A stretch of 64,000 nt of DNA, from NCBI GenBank assembly GCA_031763025.1, contig JASSKH010000010.1, forward strand, positions 7,063,901 to 7,127,900, read 5' to 3'. Positions 33,590-46,000 of the stretch are shown piece by piece. Position 1 is the stretch's first letter. Each line of letters opens with the position of its first letter. The notes under the pieces are model-generated. The model made no database searches and had not been told where the DNA came from. It saw only the letters and a program-made list of their open reading frames with translations. The translations under genes and the position numbers were made by a program. This DNA is from Macrocystis pyrifera (lineage: Eukaryota > Sar > Phaeophyceae > Laminariales > Laminariaceae).

Positions 33590-36500
33590 ACGGGGCTGGC
33601 GCCGAGCGGTGACGCTTTTCACTTGGCTGACTACGTCGATGCTTCCGTGAGCCGCATGGGATCAGTGCCGATCTCTGCACTGGAGAAGGTCTTCCCCGCC
33701 GTGGACCTCGAGTTCGAACCGCGTTGGAAGCAGCAGCTTGCATCGATTGGAGGCAGGGTCCACCTCGAGGACTACAACGACCACGCGAGAGACGAATTCC
33801 TGGCCGAGGCCTGTTCACCAGTGGCAACCGATGAATCGTTCACGCTTGACGACCTCGTCGCCGCCGGCGACAGGAGAGAGGAGGAGAGGAGGACTCTCGT
33901 GGCAAGCTTGGAGGAGGTGGAGAAGTCTCTGGCTCGGGACGTCCTAGGGGTCGTGGAGAACGTCGCAGGATACGTCGGAAGCCTGTTTAAGGTGGGCCCT
34001 GCGGGGTCTATGTTGATAAAAACACCGACAAGGATATGGAGCTTGCTTCGTGCTTTCAAGAACAAAACGGGGGGGAGCAAAAGGCCTCTCAACTTAGTAG
34101 ACTCTTGCTGCACGTCAATTTTCAACGTGCGGGGTAGTGACCCGAGATGAACGCGCCGGTTTGTCAAAACATATCTCATGCCGGGGCTTTTGCTTATGGC
34201 CCTATATAACCCACTGCCATACGAGTTCGAGGTTGGCACAATATCGGCCAGCCAAGCGGGTAAATTCCCAGAACAGTGCCTCTTACATCATGTTGCCAAA
34301 CTAGAGGCACTGGCGATGGGACTACCGTCGGGACGATATTGACGCCGACCACGTACTGGGTGTGCGGTTTTGTTCTTCACAACTGAGCTTACGTCGCAGT
34401 CGGCTCACGATACAAGTGCGTGCGGACATTTGGTTGGCTTATCTTTCAGGTTAAAAAAAAAAACGATGGATTTGCTTTTACACTAGCTGGTGCATCGTTT
34501 GGTGAGTTTGCCTTTAGGATTTTTCAACGATCATGTTAAACACTACCTGGTCTATCGTCGCCGCCGTATTATGCCCTTCTTTCGTTTTTTTCACCCTGTA
34601 CAGGAGATCCTCCCCGCCTGGATCAACCCGGCCGCGGCGCAGGTCCAACGAGCAGATGAGTGCTTCGGCGTGGTGGGATCGATGTCGGCCCGTCCTGGAC
34701 GAGACCTGTGCGCGACCGAGCCCTCTTCCTGCTCCGACGCTGCTTGCACCTCCACCGCCTCCCATGCTGCTTCAATCGTGTCCAACGCTTCCGCTGCTAC
34801 TGACGCCTTCGCGGGTGCCAACATCGACTACGGAGGGGGTGGCTGGTTCTACTGCCCACACCACAAGCGCCTCGTCCAGCTAGACCCGACTTTCATCTGC
34901 CCGTACAGCGCCAAAGCAGGTACGGGTACCCGTAGGTGTACATCGCTTCACAATCGGCTGGTATTAGGTGGGATGTTGTGCTTTTTTTCGACGTCGATCG
35001 GCCTGGAGAGCTACTGTTTACACTGTGCGTATACACGTCTCCAAACAAAATTCGGTCTCTGTTTTTTCTTGTGCGCACGAGACTCGGGCACTTGTTGATA
35101 GCTTTGGTGGTCGATGGTTTGAGCCGGGCAGCGGCACTTACGTTGACTACCTCTGCCAGAAACATGTGTATGTATACTGCTGTGTGTTTCTAGACGACGT
35201 TTATCTACCTATGAGTGTGAAATATTCGTCATTGCTTACAACCTGTGGTGTTCTCGGTCGGGTAGCCACAGCTTCGTTCTGTTTTTGTTGTGCTGGGGTT
35301 TTCCCGTGCCGTCCTTGCGCTGCAATCCTGGGTTAGCCAGGCTTCGGGCATGTGTTGCACCATTTGTTCGAGTGGTGTGGACGACGGTTTTGAACGTTAA
35401 AATAGGATAGAAAGCATTGCTGGCGCAATTCGTATAATTCAAGGAAACAAATACCATAAAACGTTTTACGACAAAGCCGGTGAACTGCTATTTCGAGTGA
35501 GCTCTCTCGCGATACGATCAAACATGCAAGTTGTTTATGTACTTCGTATGAGTCTACCCTACCCTGCAGTAGATGACAGCATCTAACAGTATGCCGGTCT
35601 ATGATATAATTCTAACCTACGCGGTTATGCCGTGAGATCAGAACAGTAAGCATCACCACTCGTACCCGGTTGCGCATGCTTCTCTCTTCTCACGCAGGAA
35701 GCAGCGCCGAACAGTCGCCGTGGCTCTCCCAGACACGCGAAGGCGCCAGCTACGACGATGACGAAGAGGCAGAAGACTCGCTGATCGCTGGCCTCCTGGC
35801 CGCCGACCGCGCGCGGTACGAGGCCGAGCACATGACGCTGGCGCTGCACGTGGACTCAGACATCTACTTCCCCGCGGCAGTCGACGCCCTCCTCTTCCGC
35901 CACATCGCGGAGCTTGCCGACGAGCGCGCGTGGGTGGAGGCCGTCATAGACAGCATCTTTGAGCGGGACGAGGAAGCCGAGAGACAGGTGAGTATTGTCA
36001 GCACACGCGTGCTACGTACAGTAGGGGTAGTGCCACCTACTGCTTCTAACGCTGAGCAGCTCCACTGCTGTATACCACACTCCCCGAAAAAATAATTTTG
36101 ATTAACAACAAAACGAACTGCTAAACTTGGGCCTACAGTAATACCAAAAGAAATCCACGAGATATCGAGGGGGGGTGGGGGGGGGATTTTGGACCATGCA
36201 ATACGATAGCACCAGAGGCTATCTGTCAACTCTTCGTCGGGAGCTTGCTGGCTATCGATGACAGTCGCCATGACATGCTCTCCTCTCCCACTACCCTTCC
36301 TGTCCCATGCATGCGTAATCAGGTGGCCCTCGAGAGGAACATCACGACCCAGATGCAGCACCTGCTCTCTGGCGGCGTCGAGAAGGACCCAGAAGAGGAA
36401 GAACCGCTCCCACCAGTGTGTCAAGAGGACGAGTACTACACGTTCGTTCCCGCCGACGGGTCCAAGACGAAGTGTGAGGCGATGCCGGACTTTCCTCGGA

Positions 36501-36875
36501 CGCCCCCCGTGAGTTTGCGAAATTATCTCGTTGCCTTGCTGCAACAAGAAAACTTCGTTCTACCAGGTGGTCTGTGTGAAGTGTAGAGAATCTCGCGATA
36601 TCGTTTTTTTATGAGTTCGTCACGTCATTTCGGGCCAAAGTGGGGAACAAACATTTTAAATTGAGTGATCGATTTTCAAAAACTGCCCCAGAGAGTGTTT
36701 CGGGTCCGTGAGTGTGAATTTACCAACCTCAACCTCCCTGCTCAATGTGGTTGTTAGCTTCAACGCTATGAGTGCGTCAAGCCGACGAATTGAACTGTTG
36801 ACGTCATCGTGAAGGGTTCGTGGAGCCATTTGGAAAGGGCTATGTAGAGCATGTAGTGTCGCGTGGCCGGCGGCA

Positions 36876-36906
<31 letters not shown>

Positions 36907-39900
36907 CTGCATCATCAAAACCGAAACAAACTTCCTCGCTCATAGCTATTTATTGTTTTTTGTCGGCACCACTTTCACCAACAAACCCACCCCACCCCAC
37001 TCCACCGGCCAGATGGATGGCTGCTCTTCACTGAAGGATCTCTACGGAAACGACCAGTACGTCACTTCCCGGGGTGACTGCCGCTTGTACATGCACAAGG
37101 ACCCCTTCCGCAACATGCCTGTTTCCGTAGAGGAAAACTTCGCCCCCTCTTTGTTCTACGACGCCGCGGCATCTCCTTCCAACTACCCGGAATACCTCTA
37201 CGACACGCCTGGAGAGACCCCACAGCTTCCCGGACAGCCCTGGGGGGTTGAGCGTTTGCTGGAACATCTGCCTGAAAGTCTGGTCACTGTTGTGACGGGT
37301 GCTTTTACCGACGCATGTCAGGTACTAATAGCGTGTTCCGTCGTTGTTGTTTTTTTGAATCCACTGACCGCTTGATGTTGTGGTATAGATGATATAAGAG
37401 GGACAAGGGTAAACCGTTTCAGCCCCAAAACAGTTTTTTGGCGTTGACAAACTTATTCAGTCCGGTGCTATTTGGGGGTCAGCTTGTGTTTTTAATTTCA
37501 TGGTGCAAGAATCAAAAAGCAACAGACAAGAACTGCCATAGCAAAGACACTTGGTGGTGACTGAAGGGCTTTCAGTCAGTGCACGCCAGCGTTGGGGTTT
37601 GTTGCGGTTTCCATCTTCCCTGGACAAGACGTGTTTTTGACTGCGTTCTGGTGAGAACCTATCAGATACGATAAGGGTTTCCCGCGTTTTGGTGTAGTCA
37701 CCCTATATGCGCGAAAAACACAGCCTTTCGAATAGAGTCCAAGGGCTCACATGATTCGGCGTTTTCCTTTTCACAAACTTCGTCGGCGAGGTAGCAGACA
37801 TTACGGAGTGCAAGCGTTCTTCCCGCGTTACCGTGCTTGAAGATATCGGCGATAAGTCGAAACGTCAACGCGCACGTTTAGCCCCTGGAACTCAAGTCAT
37901 GAGCAAACGTCGGTCAGTAAATATATCCGAAACGCTGCGATGTGGGTAGGGTAATCGATATCGATCGCATGGCGCAGCGAAAGTGTAACGTCAGAGCACC
38001 AAACGAAAACTTAACACGAGAACTACTTGTAGTGAACGCAACCTGAACTACTGTACAACCGCTGTGAAATACACGCATTCCTGCGTCAAGAAAAAAAAAG
38101 AGTTTGGTTTTCCTTGGCCGTCATTTATTTCGAACCCTGCCCACGTCCAATAATCGATGAAAACAATTGTTTCGGTATGGCGATCACACACTCGCCGACG
38201 CGAATGTTTTGGTCGTACGTCTTATGTTTTTTGTCCGTCAAGGTCCTAAGTTTGTACGTTTTAGGTCGCGTTGGAAGTTCTTGATTCGTCCTTTTTTTGC
38301 TTTTTCGTCGAAGGTCGAACTTCGTACCAGGTACGATGCCTGGTACGTGTATACTTTTTTTTCTCCATGGTCTGGATCACGCCTGTTTTTCTGTTGTTGA
38401 AGCCCATATATATTTGGCGCGTCACAGATCACGAGTCGGGTGAAAACCTTCTGAAACATCCCGGGTCAGGTCTGGTCGGGTCGGGTCGGGTAGGGTCAGA
38501 AGGATTTCTAACTCTTACTCAATGGGTTGGATCACTCTTACCTGACCTGATGCGCGAGGTTTGATCCGACCCATGAACAGCCCTGACACAACTGGTTTTT
38601 ATGCCGCCGTGCGTTCCCCCCTCCTTCTCTCTCTCTCTCTTGCTGACATGCCAAATAATAATCCCTTGCTCTTCTTGTTTCGGTTCCCGAATGCTTTCCC
38701 GACAGGGGGTCGAAGTGCTGCAGCTCAAGCTAGGCAAGACTTTCAACCTGATCTACTCTCTCGCCGGCGGCGGCAGCAGCGGCGGCGGCGGCAGCAGCGT
38801 CAGGCACATCGCGAAGGCAAGGACGGCGCCACAATGGTATTTATCGATTTTTTGTACAAGAAAATACCCACCACAAAAAAGAAATGACCTATTCATAATA
38901 TTCTTAGCATTGCTGTTGGCAGGGGCGTTGTGACAAAAAAGGGTTATAAAAAAAAAATTGCTCAGCGGCAACCGCTGCACGAAAATGTTACCTTGGTGTA
39001 TGATAGTCTATGCTCAAGGTTAAACGAGGATGGTGTTCATAGTGAGTTTCGAAGGCTTTCTCAGATTAGCTGTCTACTATTGACAGGCCAGCACTACTAT
39101 AACAGCCTATTTTTAGGATTTATGGTGTGTGTTTGTTCACCGCCTCAGTCTGGTGCAGGCGGTTGGTTTTGTTGTTTGTATGTATATTTCGACGCATGCT
39201 CTATCTATACGGTAGGGTTTGGACCTGCAATTTTTCTGACGCTTCTCGCTTGGATGGACGAGCGCAATTTGCTCACCCCAAAAGCTGGCTTCTAAGCAAC
39301 CCAATGCGCACTGAATCACGATGAGCAATCCCTCCTGTGGCCTAGGTCTGTAGAGCAAAAGAATACCCTCGTAGCAATAATCCCAGTGGCATAGTGACAT
39401 TGGGTACTTTCGTAGTTGAGAAGGCCTCATGAGGCAAAAAGTGTTACGTACTTCTATCGTAGAATCCCGTATTTCGGAGGGGGTGGGGTACTGTGAGAGC
39501 TATATATCAATATATACATCACCGCTCCTGCTGCGAGGAGGCGCACTTTGAGAAGTTTATGCCACCCGTCCTCCACAGGGCGTAGTCGTCCGTGACGAAG
39601 GAACCCGTTCCTTCACAAATGCAGCGTTTTCTAAGTCTCAAAGGCTTTAGACAGGGTGTTTGACATGCCTTCCTATAGAAAATTGTATGTAATGTCGCCC
39701 CCCTTCCCCTGACATATCTATCTCCCACGAGGTTACCCCTAAAAAAACGAAACGCTACTCCCACCCTCCCCATCCCCCCTCCCGTCTCTCTCTGGAACAG
39801 TTAGCACAGGGAGGCGAGGCCGTCCACATGAAGAGCTTTGTCAAGGCTTCGGTCGAACGCACCGAACCCGCGGCGGTTTCTCAAACGGTGGATAAGTTCG

Positions 39901-41264
39901 CAAGGATCTTCGACAGTCACTTCGGTGTGAGTGACACGTGGGGCCAGACCCACACACACAGGCTACACATTTTATAAGCCTAGTTTTGTAGCTTGATACG
40001 AGGGGCCGTGGAAATCAAAACCCACGATGAACCCAAACTCTAGGTATCCATCCCCCTATGCTTACGCAACCAGAATAGCTTGCGAAACTGTTTCCCCCCG
40101 TAGTATTGATAGCAGTGCTTACGAAGCACTAAGCCGATGCGAGCATCAAAAGTTTTGTGTTTGGGTCTCGCTGGGAAGCCCTTCTGATGTCGAGAGATAA
40201 TTAGAATAGGGCATGCCTTCGGAAGCTCCAGGGGTCTGTTTCGGAATCGGCTTTTCTGTATCGTCTTTTCGGTAACGAATGCCGGGCGAACGAAACTGAA
40301 ACGCTCAAAATCTGCTGTACCTATTTTGTCGACACGTACGTGAAAAAAAAGGACATGAAGTGGTTCAAGTATTTTCAGACTTCCGGATTTAGACTGGACG
40401 ACACGATTTTTTTTTTTGCCGGTTTATTACGCTGTGCGAGTGTATCTTGTCACTTTTGGCCATATTACTACGGCCCTCTGCTCTGAATATTGTTACCTCG
40501 TTCTGCCTGCGCCCTAACGTCTTCACACCCCTTTCGTTTTGCGGTGAGATATGCAGGCGTCCCTGCCCGACAAGTTCAACCCGGTCCGGCTCCTTTCCAC
40601 CCGCCAGGCTGATTTGTGCTTCCAGGAGGTGGACAGCTTGTTGGGCCACCTGCTTTCTGCTTCTCCTGCCGCCGTGGCCGTGGCCCAGAAGGCATCAGCA
40701 GCCGCGGGCAACGTCGCCGGGGACACCAGCAGCGTTTGGGTCTACTGCGCCCACACCCAGAGCTTGGTACAGCTGGACCCTGCGGTACTCGCCGCCCGTG
40801 GCAACGTACTCTCGCTCTCGCCACTGTTCTTTTTCGAGGGATCAGCGGAGGAGGAGGAGGAGGAGGAGGGCAGCTTGGGTGAGGTAGACGGGGACAAGAA
40901 GGAGTTTCGTCGCATCAGCGAGAACGAAGGCGGTAGCATCATCAACGCCGCCGATGACGACGGTGATGACGACGGCGTTACCGAGACCGACGGCCACATC
41001 GTTACCGATGGCAGCGTTACCCACGACACCAACGACAAGATTAACTACGGCGACAGTACTACGGACGACACCGACGAGGTCAGCGGCCCCACCATCACCA
41101 CGACCACCACCCCTGGCATTCCGGCGACAACCACCATCGTCACGTCGTCACGGGAGACCGCCATTACCGTCGCCACTGGTGATGGCCAAACCGCGACCAT
41201 CACGTTCTCCGCGGACACGCCTACGGTCGGTACTCATACCACCACGATCGTGTACTCCACGTGA
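33590..41264 (+). CDS. Gene A: multi-exon protein of unknown family
   Basis: Eight exons join in frame with canonical borders: 33590-33991, 34604-34919, 35698-35987, 36323-36508, 37013-37321, 38706-38816, 39801-39926 and 40557-41264 (TGA). Phases run 0,1,0,0,0,0,0, and the visible protein is 815 residues. The start lies upstream and was not found. The protein is mostly helical and polar. A module occurs twice: a helical stretch, then x-LP-x3-NP, AD-x-CF, and W-x-Y-C-x-H-x4-LVQLDP (exon 2 and the start of exon 8). Acidic segments follow each module, and the C-terminus is rich in Thr and Asp. I recognise no known family. Gene B downstream has a similar C-terminal tail. If the signal-peptide exon at 17962 belongs here, the protein would be secreted. 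That is speculation. Confidence 0.7.
34604..34919 (+). CDS. Gene A exon 2, first W-x-Y-C module
   Basis: Follows ttcaccctgtacag and ends aaagcag|gtacgg. Encodes EILPAWINPAAAQVQRADEC, an Ala/Ser-rich stretch, then WFYCPHHKRLVQLDP. It aligns with the first part of exon 8 (ASLPDKFNPVRLL, ADLCF, WVYCAHTQSLVQLDP). The Cys and His could bind a metal or form a small knuckle. That is inference. Confidence 0.75.
35698..36508 (+). CDS. Gene A exons 3 and 4, acidic helical part
   Basis: Exon 3 (35698-35987) completes a Gly codon split by the intron and encodes an acidic stretch (DDDEEAEDSLIAGLLAAD) and a helix-rich region ending RDEEAERQ|gtgagt. Exon 4 (36323-36508) begins after gcgtaatcag and encodes VALERNITTQMQHLLSGG and an acidic loop up to a gtgagt donor. 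The phases match exactly, which is strong support for the model. Confidence 0.75.
37013..37321 (+). CDS. Gene A exon 5, Tyr/Pro-rich segment
   Basis: Starts after caccggccag and encodes 103 residues with several aromatic residues (DLYGNDQYVTS, LFYDAAASPSNYPEYLYD) and then an amphipathic helix (VERLLEHLPESLVTVV). It ends tgtcag|gtacta. No family recognised. Confidence 0.75.
38706..38816 (+). CDS. Gene A exon 6, likely GC-AG intron after it
   Basis: Encodes GVEVLQLKLGKTFNLIYSLA, a Gly/Ser run and VRHIAK. Ending at gcgaag|gcaagg keeps phase 0 with exon 7, whereas the GT donor 20 bp further on (caatg|gtattt) would break the frame. A GC donor with the aag|gcaagg context is the common minor type. 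Confidence 0.6.
39801..39926 (+). CDS. Gene A exon 7
   Basis: 42 residues between tctctggaacag and ggt|gtgagt. Helical (HMKSFVKASVERTEPAAVSQ...DKFARIFDSHFG). Its end parallels the end of exon 1 (VLGVVENVAGYVGSLFK), since each sits just before a W-x-Y-C module. Confidence 0.7.
40557..41264 (+). CDS. Gene A exon 8, second module and Thr-rich tail
   Basis: 235 residues after gtgagatatgcag. The second copy of the module is followed by a Glu run encoded by a gag microsatellite (about 40848-40870), an Asp-rich stretch (DDDGDDDGVTETDG) and a Thr-rich tail ending DTPTVGTHTTTIVYST. The tail resembles the end of gene B. Confidence 0.8.
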   Translation, partial: ASLPDKFNPVRLLSTRQADLCFQEVDSLLGHLLSASPAAVAVAQKASAAAGNVAGDTSSVWVYCAHTQSLVQLDPAVLAARGNVLSLSPLFFFEGSAEEEEEEEGSLGEVDGDKKEFRRISENEGGSIINAADDDGDDDGVTETDGHIVTDGSVTHDTNDKINYGDSTTDDTDEVSGPTITTTTTPGIPATTTIVTSSRETAITVATGDGQTATITFSADTPTVGTHTTTIVYST

Positions 41265-41584
41265 CGATGGCAAAAGCGTTGTTTTTTATTTTGTTTTGTT
41301 TTTATTGCTGGCCTGAGGCAACAACTACAGTAGCACGTACAACATGTATGTCAAAATGCCACGTGTGCCGAGATGGATACATCATCGACTTCGACATCGA
41401 CGCGAATACATCCGACCCCAGCATCGACAACACTGTCTCTCAAGCAGACGGCATGTCACCGCTGTGGAATTTTGTTTTCCCTGTTTTGGTTTTCGGAATA
41501 TGGCGTCGGCAGGCCTTTTGTTCGTATTTTTTTTTCACTTTTTTAGTTACTTTTTTTTTCTTAGTTCTTTTTTTCTTCAAGTGA
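41265..41584. other. 3' flank of gene A
   Basis: T-rich, probably including the 3' untranslated region. A short frame at 41342-41470 has some protein character (CHVCRDGYIIDFDIDAN) but no exon borders. Confidence 0.4.
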
Positions 41585-41668
41585 GGGTGGGGTAGCCTAC
41601 CCGATACCTTGTCACCCTTGCTGACAAAAATTTGGTGGTTCGAATCCCTGTAAAACCACATTACGTGG
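41585..41668 (+). repeat. tRNA-like SINE head behind gene A
   Basis: gagggtggggtagcctaccc supplies an A-box-like start and ggtggttcgaatccctg a B box. The ends (gggtgggg and aaaaccac) can partly pair. It is closely related to the heads of the array units behind gene B, in the same position relative to the stop codon region. It is not a functional tRNA gene: the anticodon arm is not regular. Confidence 0.6.
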
Positions 41669-41873
41669 TTGCCGAAACTTCAAGGGCCTTAAACCGTTTG
41701 GTACGCGTTTTTATTTTTTTGGGGGGATTTTTCAGCCAATCTTAGACGCAAAGAAACGGAGTCGGCCGTGCGATCGTCAGAGAGTTCATCTAAATTCCGA
41801 GATGTCCTCGCTTTTCCACGGACCTGTCTACGTATTTCGAAGTCCTGCCGATAACCCAAACTGGGACCCAAAA

Positions 41874-42065
41874 AATATCTGACATGGCTCCAAATCAGAA
41901 AGTAGACGTATTTTCTGACGAGGGGTACAGAGCCTCAGACTGTCTGGAATAGCTCCAAATCATAAAGTAGACGTACTTTTTGACCAGGGGCATAAACCTC
42001 AGATTGTCTGAAATAGCTCCAAATCAGGAAGTAGACGTATTTTCTGACCAGGGGTGTAAAGCTTC
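41874..42065 (+). repeat. Tandem repeat, ~65 bp unit, three copies
   Basis: Three units share tagctccaaatcaggaagta, gacgtattttctgaccaggg and a cctcagactgtctg-like segment. Confidence 0.9.
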
Positions 42066-42299
42066 GGCCTGTTGTCGGAAATTTCACGGTGGGTAAAATC
42101 TTCAACTACGCCTCTGGATCAGAGTTGCAGCAAAGGACCTCCCGAAGAGATTCTGAACTCCTTCCGGGAAGCGTGTTGCTGGCTGACACCCTCAGCTTGT
42201 CGGGTCAAAAAACGGGCGTAAATGTCAGATAGGCTGAAAATCGAACGGACTTTAGAACAATCTGATCCGCAGAACAAGCGACCTGAATCTCCGAAACCT

Positions 42300-42400
42300 T
42301 GGTGCAAATCGACGAGCACTGGGAAAAATGAGCCCTCTGCGCGGAAAAAACCAAGGCATGGGTTACATGGCGTCGCTGGGCCAGGCTTTCGCTTTTCATA
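42300..42400 (+). repeat. SINE body fragment
   Basis: Contains caaatcgacgagcactggg and a ccctctgcgcggaaaaaacc segment like the SINE body, without head or tail. Confidence 0.5.
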
Positions 42401-42454
42401 TTTTATTAAAGTTTGTTTTGGTCATAATTGTTTTTGACTGTTTCGTTTCTTTTT

Positions 42455-42770
42455 TAAGTGGGGGTTTGGGAGTATAATCATCAAGCTCTCTCTCGGCCCC
42501 GCTTGGTAGACTTTGAGGGTTCGAACACCGGCAGAAGCTTTGGTTTTGTTTTTCGAAAGCTTGAGAGCGTTAGTTGACTAAATTTCGGTCAAATGACGAG
42601 CAGTGGGAATGATCAAGCCCTTTGGGCGACAAAAAAAAAAGCACGTGGCGGTGGGGTAGAAAGAAAAGGCACGTGTGACCACGGTTTATCTAGCTCGCTG
42701 AGCTGAGCGTCACAACCTCGTGTGACATGACCTGGGAAGTAAACCGTGCCGCGGTAAAAATGGGGGGGAG
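42455..42770 (+). mobile_element. Diverged SINE with a different tRNA-like head
   Basis: The body (gagcgttagttgac, atgacgagcagtgggaatg, gtgtgaccacggtttatc, cctgggaagtaaa) matches the SINE family at 12.6-17.4 kb, but the head differs (cttggtagactttgagggttcgaacacc). The B box ggttcgaa is clear. Confidence 0.65.
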
Positions 42771-42904
42771 TATTTGTTGTGCACGGTGACGGAGGCCACA
42801 TTTAGTTTTACAGCCAGGAGGTATTTTTGAAACTGGAGAATCGTTGTTAGAGGTGTACATACCCCCCTAACAACTGAGCCACCATATCAGTCAGGGCGAA
42901 TTTC

Positions 42905-42992
42905 TAATTACCGTTGACCACGGTTTGTCCAGAATAGTCGCTGGGCCTTGAAACCTCGGGCGAGATGAGCTGGAAAGTAGAAAGCGATGATA
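42905..42992 (+). repeat. SINE 3' fragment
   Basis: gttgaccacggtttgtccag, then aaacctcgggcgagatgagc and ggaaagtagaaagcgatga, equal to the last ~85 bp of the SINE. Confidence 0.7.
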
Positions 42993-43069
42993 TGGTACAA
43001 GCCAAACGCTGATGCTTGTGGTGGATGGTGACGGAAGCCAAAGTTTCGTTTTTAAGATACAGGGTGTTA

Positions 43070-46000
43070 GGGGAGGGTCAAGGGAGACGGATATCGGGTG
43101 GCTAAATCTCCACCGCAACTGGGCCTCTCGGGATCGGGTCTGATCATCATACTCACGCACGTGCCCGAGGTAGCAGCAGCCTGTCCTGCTATTGGAACGG
43201 AAGCGACGGGGTAAATTGACACACGACACGTACTTTGCGTGCGCAAGTGTGGTGAGCTTGAGAATCTTTTGATCATTTTTACCAATCCGCCCGAGGAATC
43301 ATGAACACTCCAATCCGACGGAGGATTGAAAAACAAGACAAAAATCGAGAGAGTCGAAGGGGGGGGGGGGGTGGAGCTCCCGAGTCCAGGGGTTGACGTA
43401 CATTAGTGGGTGGCGACGAAACCCAAACATTTTGGTCTTATTCAGATAGTTGCGTTTGTAAAAACCAAAATCGCCTGTTTTGAGGGGGTTTAAGGACAGA
43501 AAAAGTGCAGAGAGAGCTGAAAGGGAGGATGTGCTCCCCCGAATCCAGGTGGCGACGTAGATTGGTGGGTGGTGGAGGGACCTATGCGTTTTGGTTTGTG
43601 GAGACATGAATGTTCTTGGTAAAACCTAACCACTTCGTCCGTTTGGAGGGGTAGAGGGGGGGCTCAGGGATCGGAAATATTCAGACAGTCAAAGGGGAGT
43701 TGTTGAGCGTCCGGCTCCAGGCGGCGATGCGTATACTGACGAGTGGTGCCGAAAATCGCATTTCAGATCGTGGGGATGGAGTGTTTGCTGAACTGCCAAA
43801 CCAGCATGTTGTCCAATTGCTTGAGGCGGTTTCGAGGACGATGGGGGGGGGGGGGGGGTGGGAACGCGGGTCAGAAAACACGCTTCGAACGCTCCGTCAG
43901 CGTGGACAATTGATATCGATCGGCCTACACAGGTTTTAACCGTCCGTCTGGAAAAGGGGGCCGGGGGGGGCGAGGGGGAGAATAGTCGGAAGAGTCGAAA
44001 GGGGAGTTGAACTCCCGAATCCAGGCGAGGACGTACACTAGCGGGTGGCGACGGAACTCATAGTTTGGTGTATGGGGATGGGGGGTGGTTTGCAGAAACA
44101 CTTCGTCCGTTTGGAGGGGGTTCAGGAATCGGAAATATTTAAAGGAGTTGAAGGGGGGTTGTTGAACTTTCTCGTGGCAGGGACGAACACTGTTGGTATG
44201 TTGATGGAAGCCTTACTTTGGTCTGTGGAGATGGGGTGTTTGCTCAACTACGGCAGTACTAGTACGTCGTCCACCTCCATACCAAAGAACTTGACGGCAT
44301 GTCGGGTGGCGCCATGTAGCGAGCCAGGTTGACGGGTTCGGGCAGTAACGCCTGCCTGCCTGCCTGCCTGTCTGCCTGCCTGCCTGCGAACCGCAGCACG
44401 TTCTTACTCTCATGCCGTTCCTCGTCGAGGACGAAGTGGGAGGGGGGGGGGCAGGTCGGTCATAAAAAACGCTTCGAACGTCTCGTCAGCGTGCGTGGTA
44501 GAAAATTGATTACGATCGGCCGACACAAGTGTAACCGTCCGTCTCGCAAAGGGCTGGGGGGCGAGGGAAGGAATAATCGAGGGGGTAGAAAGGTTGAAAG
44601 GGGGTGGTTGAGCACCCGAGTGAATGATTACAGAAGCAATGCTTTTGGATTTTTGGAGAGAGTGTTGTCTGCAAAGATGTCATCTGTCGAGAACGAGCCG
44701 GAGGGGAGGGCGAGCTGAGGGATGGGAATATCTTAAGAGTCGAAGGGGGGCTGAGCTGCCGAGCTCAGGCGGTGACGTACATCCTTGGACGGTGATGGGA
44801 ACCCACACGTTGGTCTATGGAGATGAGAACGTTTGCAGAAACCCCACATCATCCGTTTGGAGGGGGTTCAGGGATCGGAAATATGGGGGTAATCGAAGGA
44901 GGCTGGGTTGGGCTTCCGAGTTCAGGCGGTGACGTACGCTGGTGGATGCTGACGGAAGGCATATTATGGTTTCTGGAGGTGGGTAGTTTGTCCAGTACCA
45001 GTACCAGTGCGATGTCCATCTCCTTACATCCCTTGCTAGCCTGTCGAGTGGGCATGTAGCGAGCCGGGTTGGCGTTCTTGGACAGCAACGCCCGTCTACG
45101 TATCGCAACACGTTCGCTCTAAGACCGCTCTTCGCCGAGGGTAAGGGGTGAGGGGAGGGGACGCTGGTCAGCAAATTTATTCGAAGGCCTCGGTTCATTT
45201 GTGGAAAACTGATTTCGGTCGGCAAAATCGTGTAATTGGCCTATGGAGATGGAAAGGTTTGCAAAACACGACAACGTCCGTTTGGAGGGGGTCCAGGGAC
45301 GGACGGACATATTTTGAACGAGTCGATTGAAGGTTGAGGTTCCGAATTCAGGAGGTGACGTAATCTGGTGGATTCTGACGGAAGCCATGTTTTTCGTTTC
45401 CGGGGGTGGGGTATTGGCTGAACTACAGTAGCACCTCTACCAGGACGTGGTCCATCTCCTTGCACCACTTATCGGCCTGTCAGGTGGCCATGGAGTGAGT
45501 CGGGTTGGCGTTCTCGGGCAGCAACGCCTGTCTGCGTACCGCGACACACTCGCTCTCACACCGCTCTTCGGCGCTGACAGGTGGAAGAGGGGGGTGGGGA
45601 GGGGCGCGAATCAGTCAAGAATTTTGAAGGCATCGGTAGACGTGGAGAACTGATTTCGATTGGCCAACAAAATATATAACGTCCGCCTGAAAATGATGGA
45701 GAGAGTTGAAAGGGGGAGGGCTGAGCACCCGCGTCCAGACGTTGCTGTGGACTGGTGGGTGCAAACGGAAGTCACACTTTGGTTTGTGAAGATGGGGGTG
45801 GTTTTTTTTTAAACACCACATCGTCCGTTTAGAGGGAGGGGGGTGCAAGGACGGAGACATTGAGAGAGTCGAAACGAGGGTTATGTTTGAGCTCCTGAGT
45901 CAGGCGGTGGCGTCAACTGATGTATGGTGTCTGACGGAAGCCATCTGTTGGTTGTTGTTGTTGTGGAGAGGGTGTTGTCAGCATGAAAAACGTAATCGTC

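Noticed and set aside
41585-41668. tRNA gene behind gene A
   Set aside because: A and B boxes are present, but the anticodon arm and acceptor stem are irregular. It belongs to the SINE-head family.
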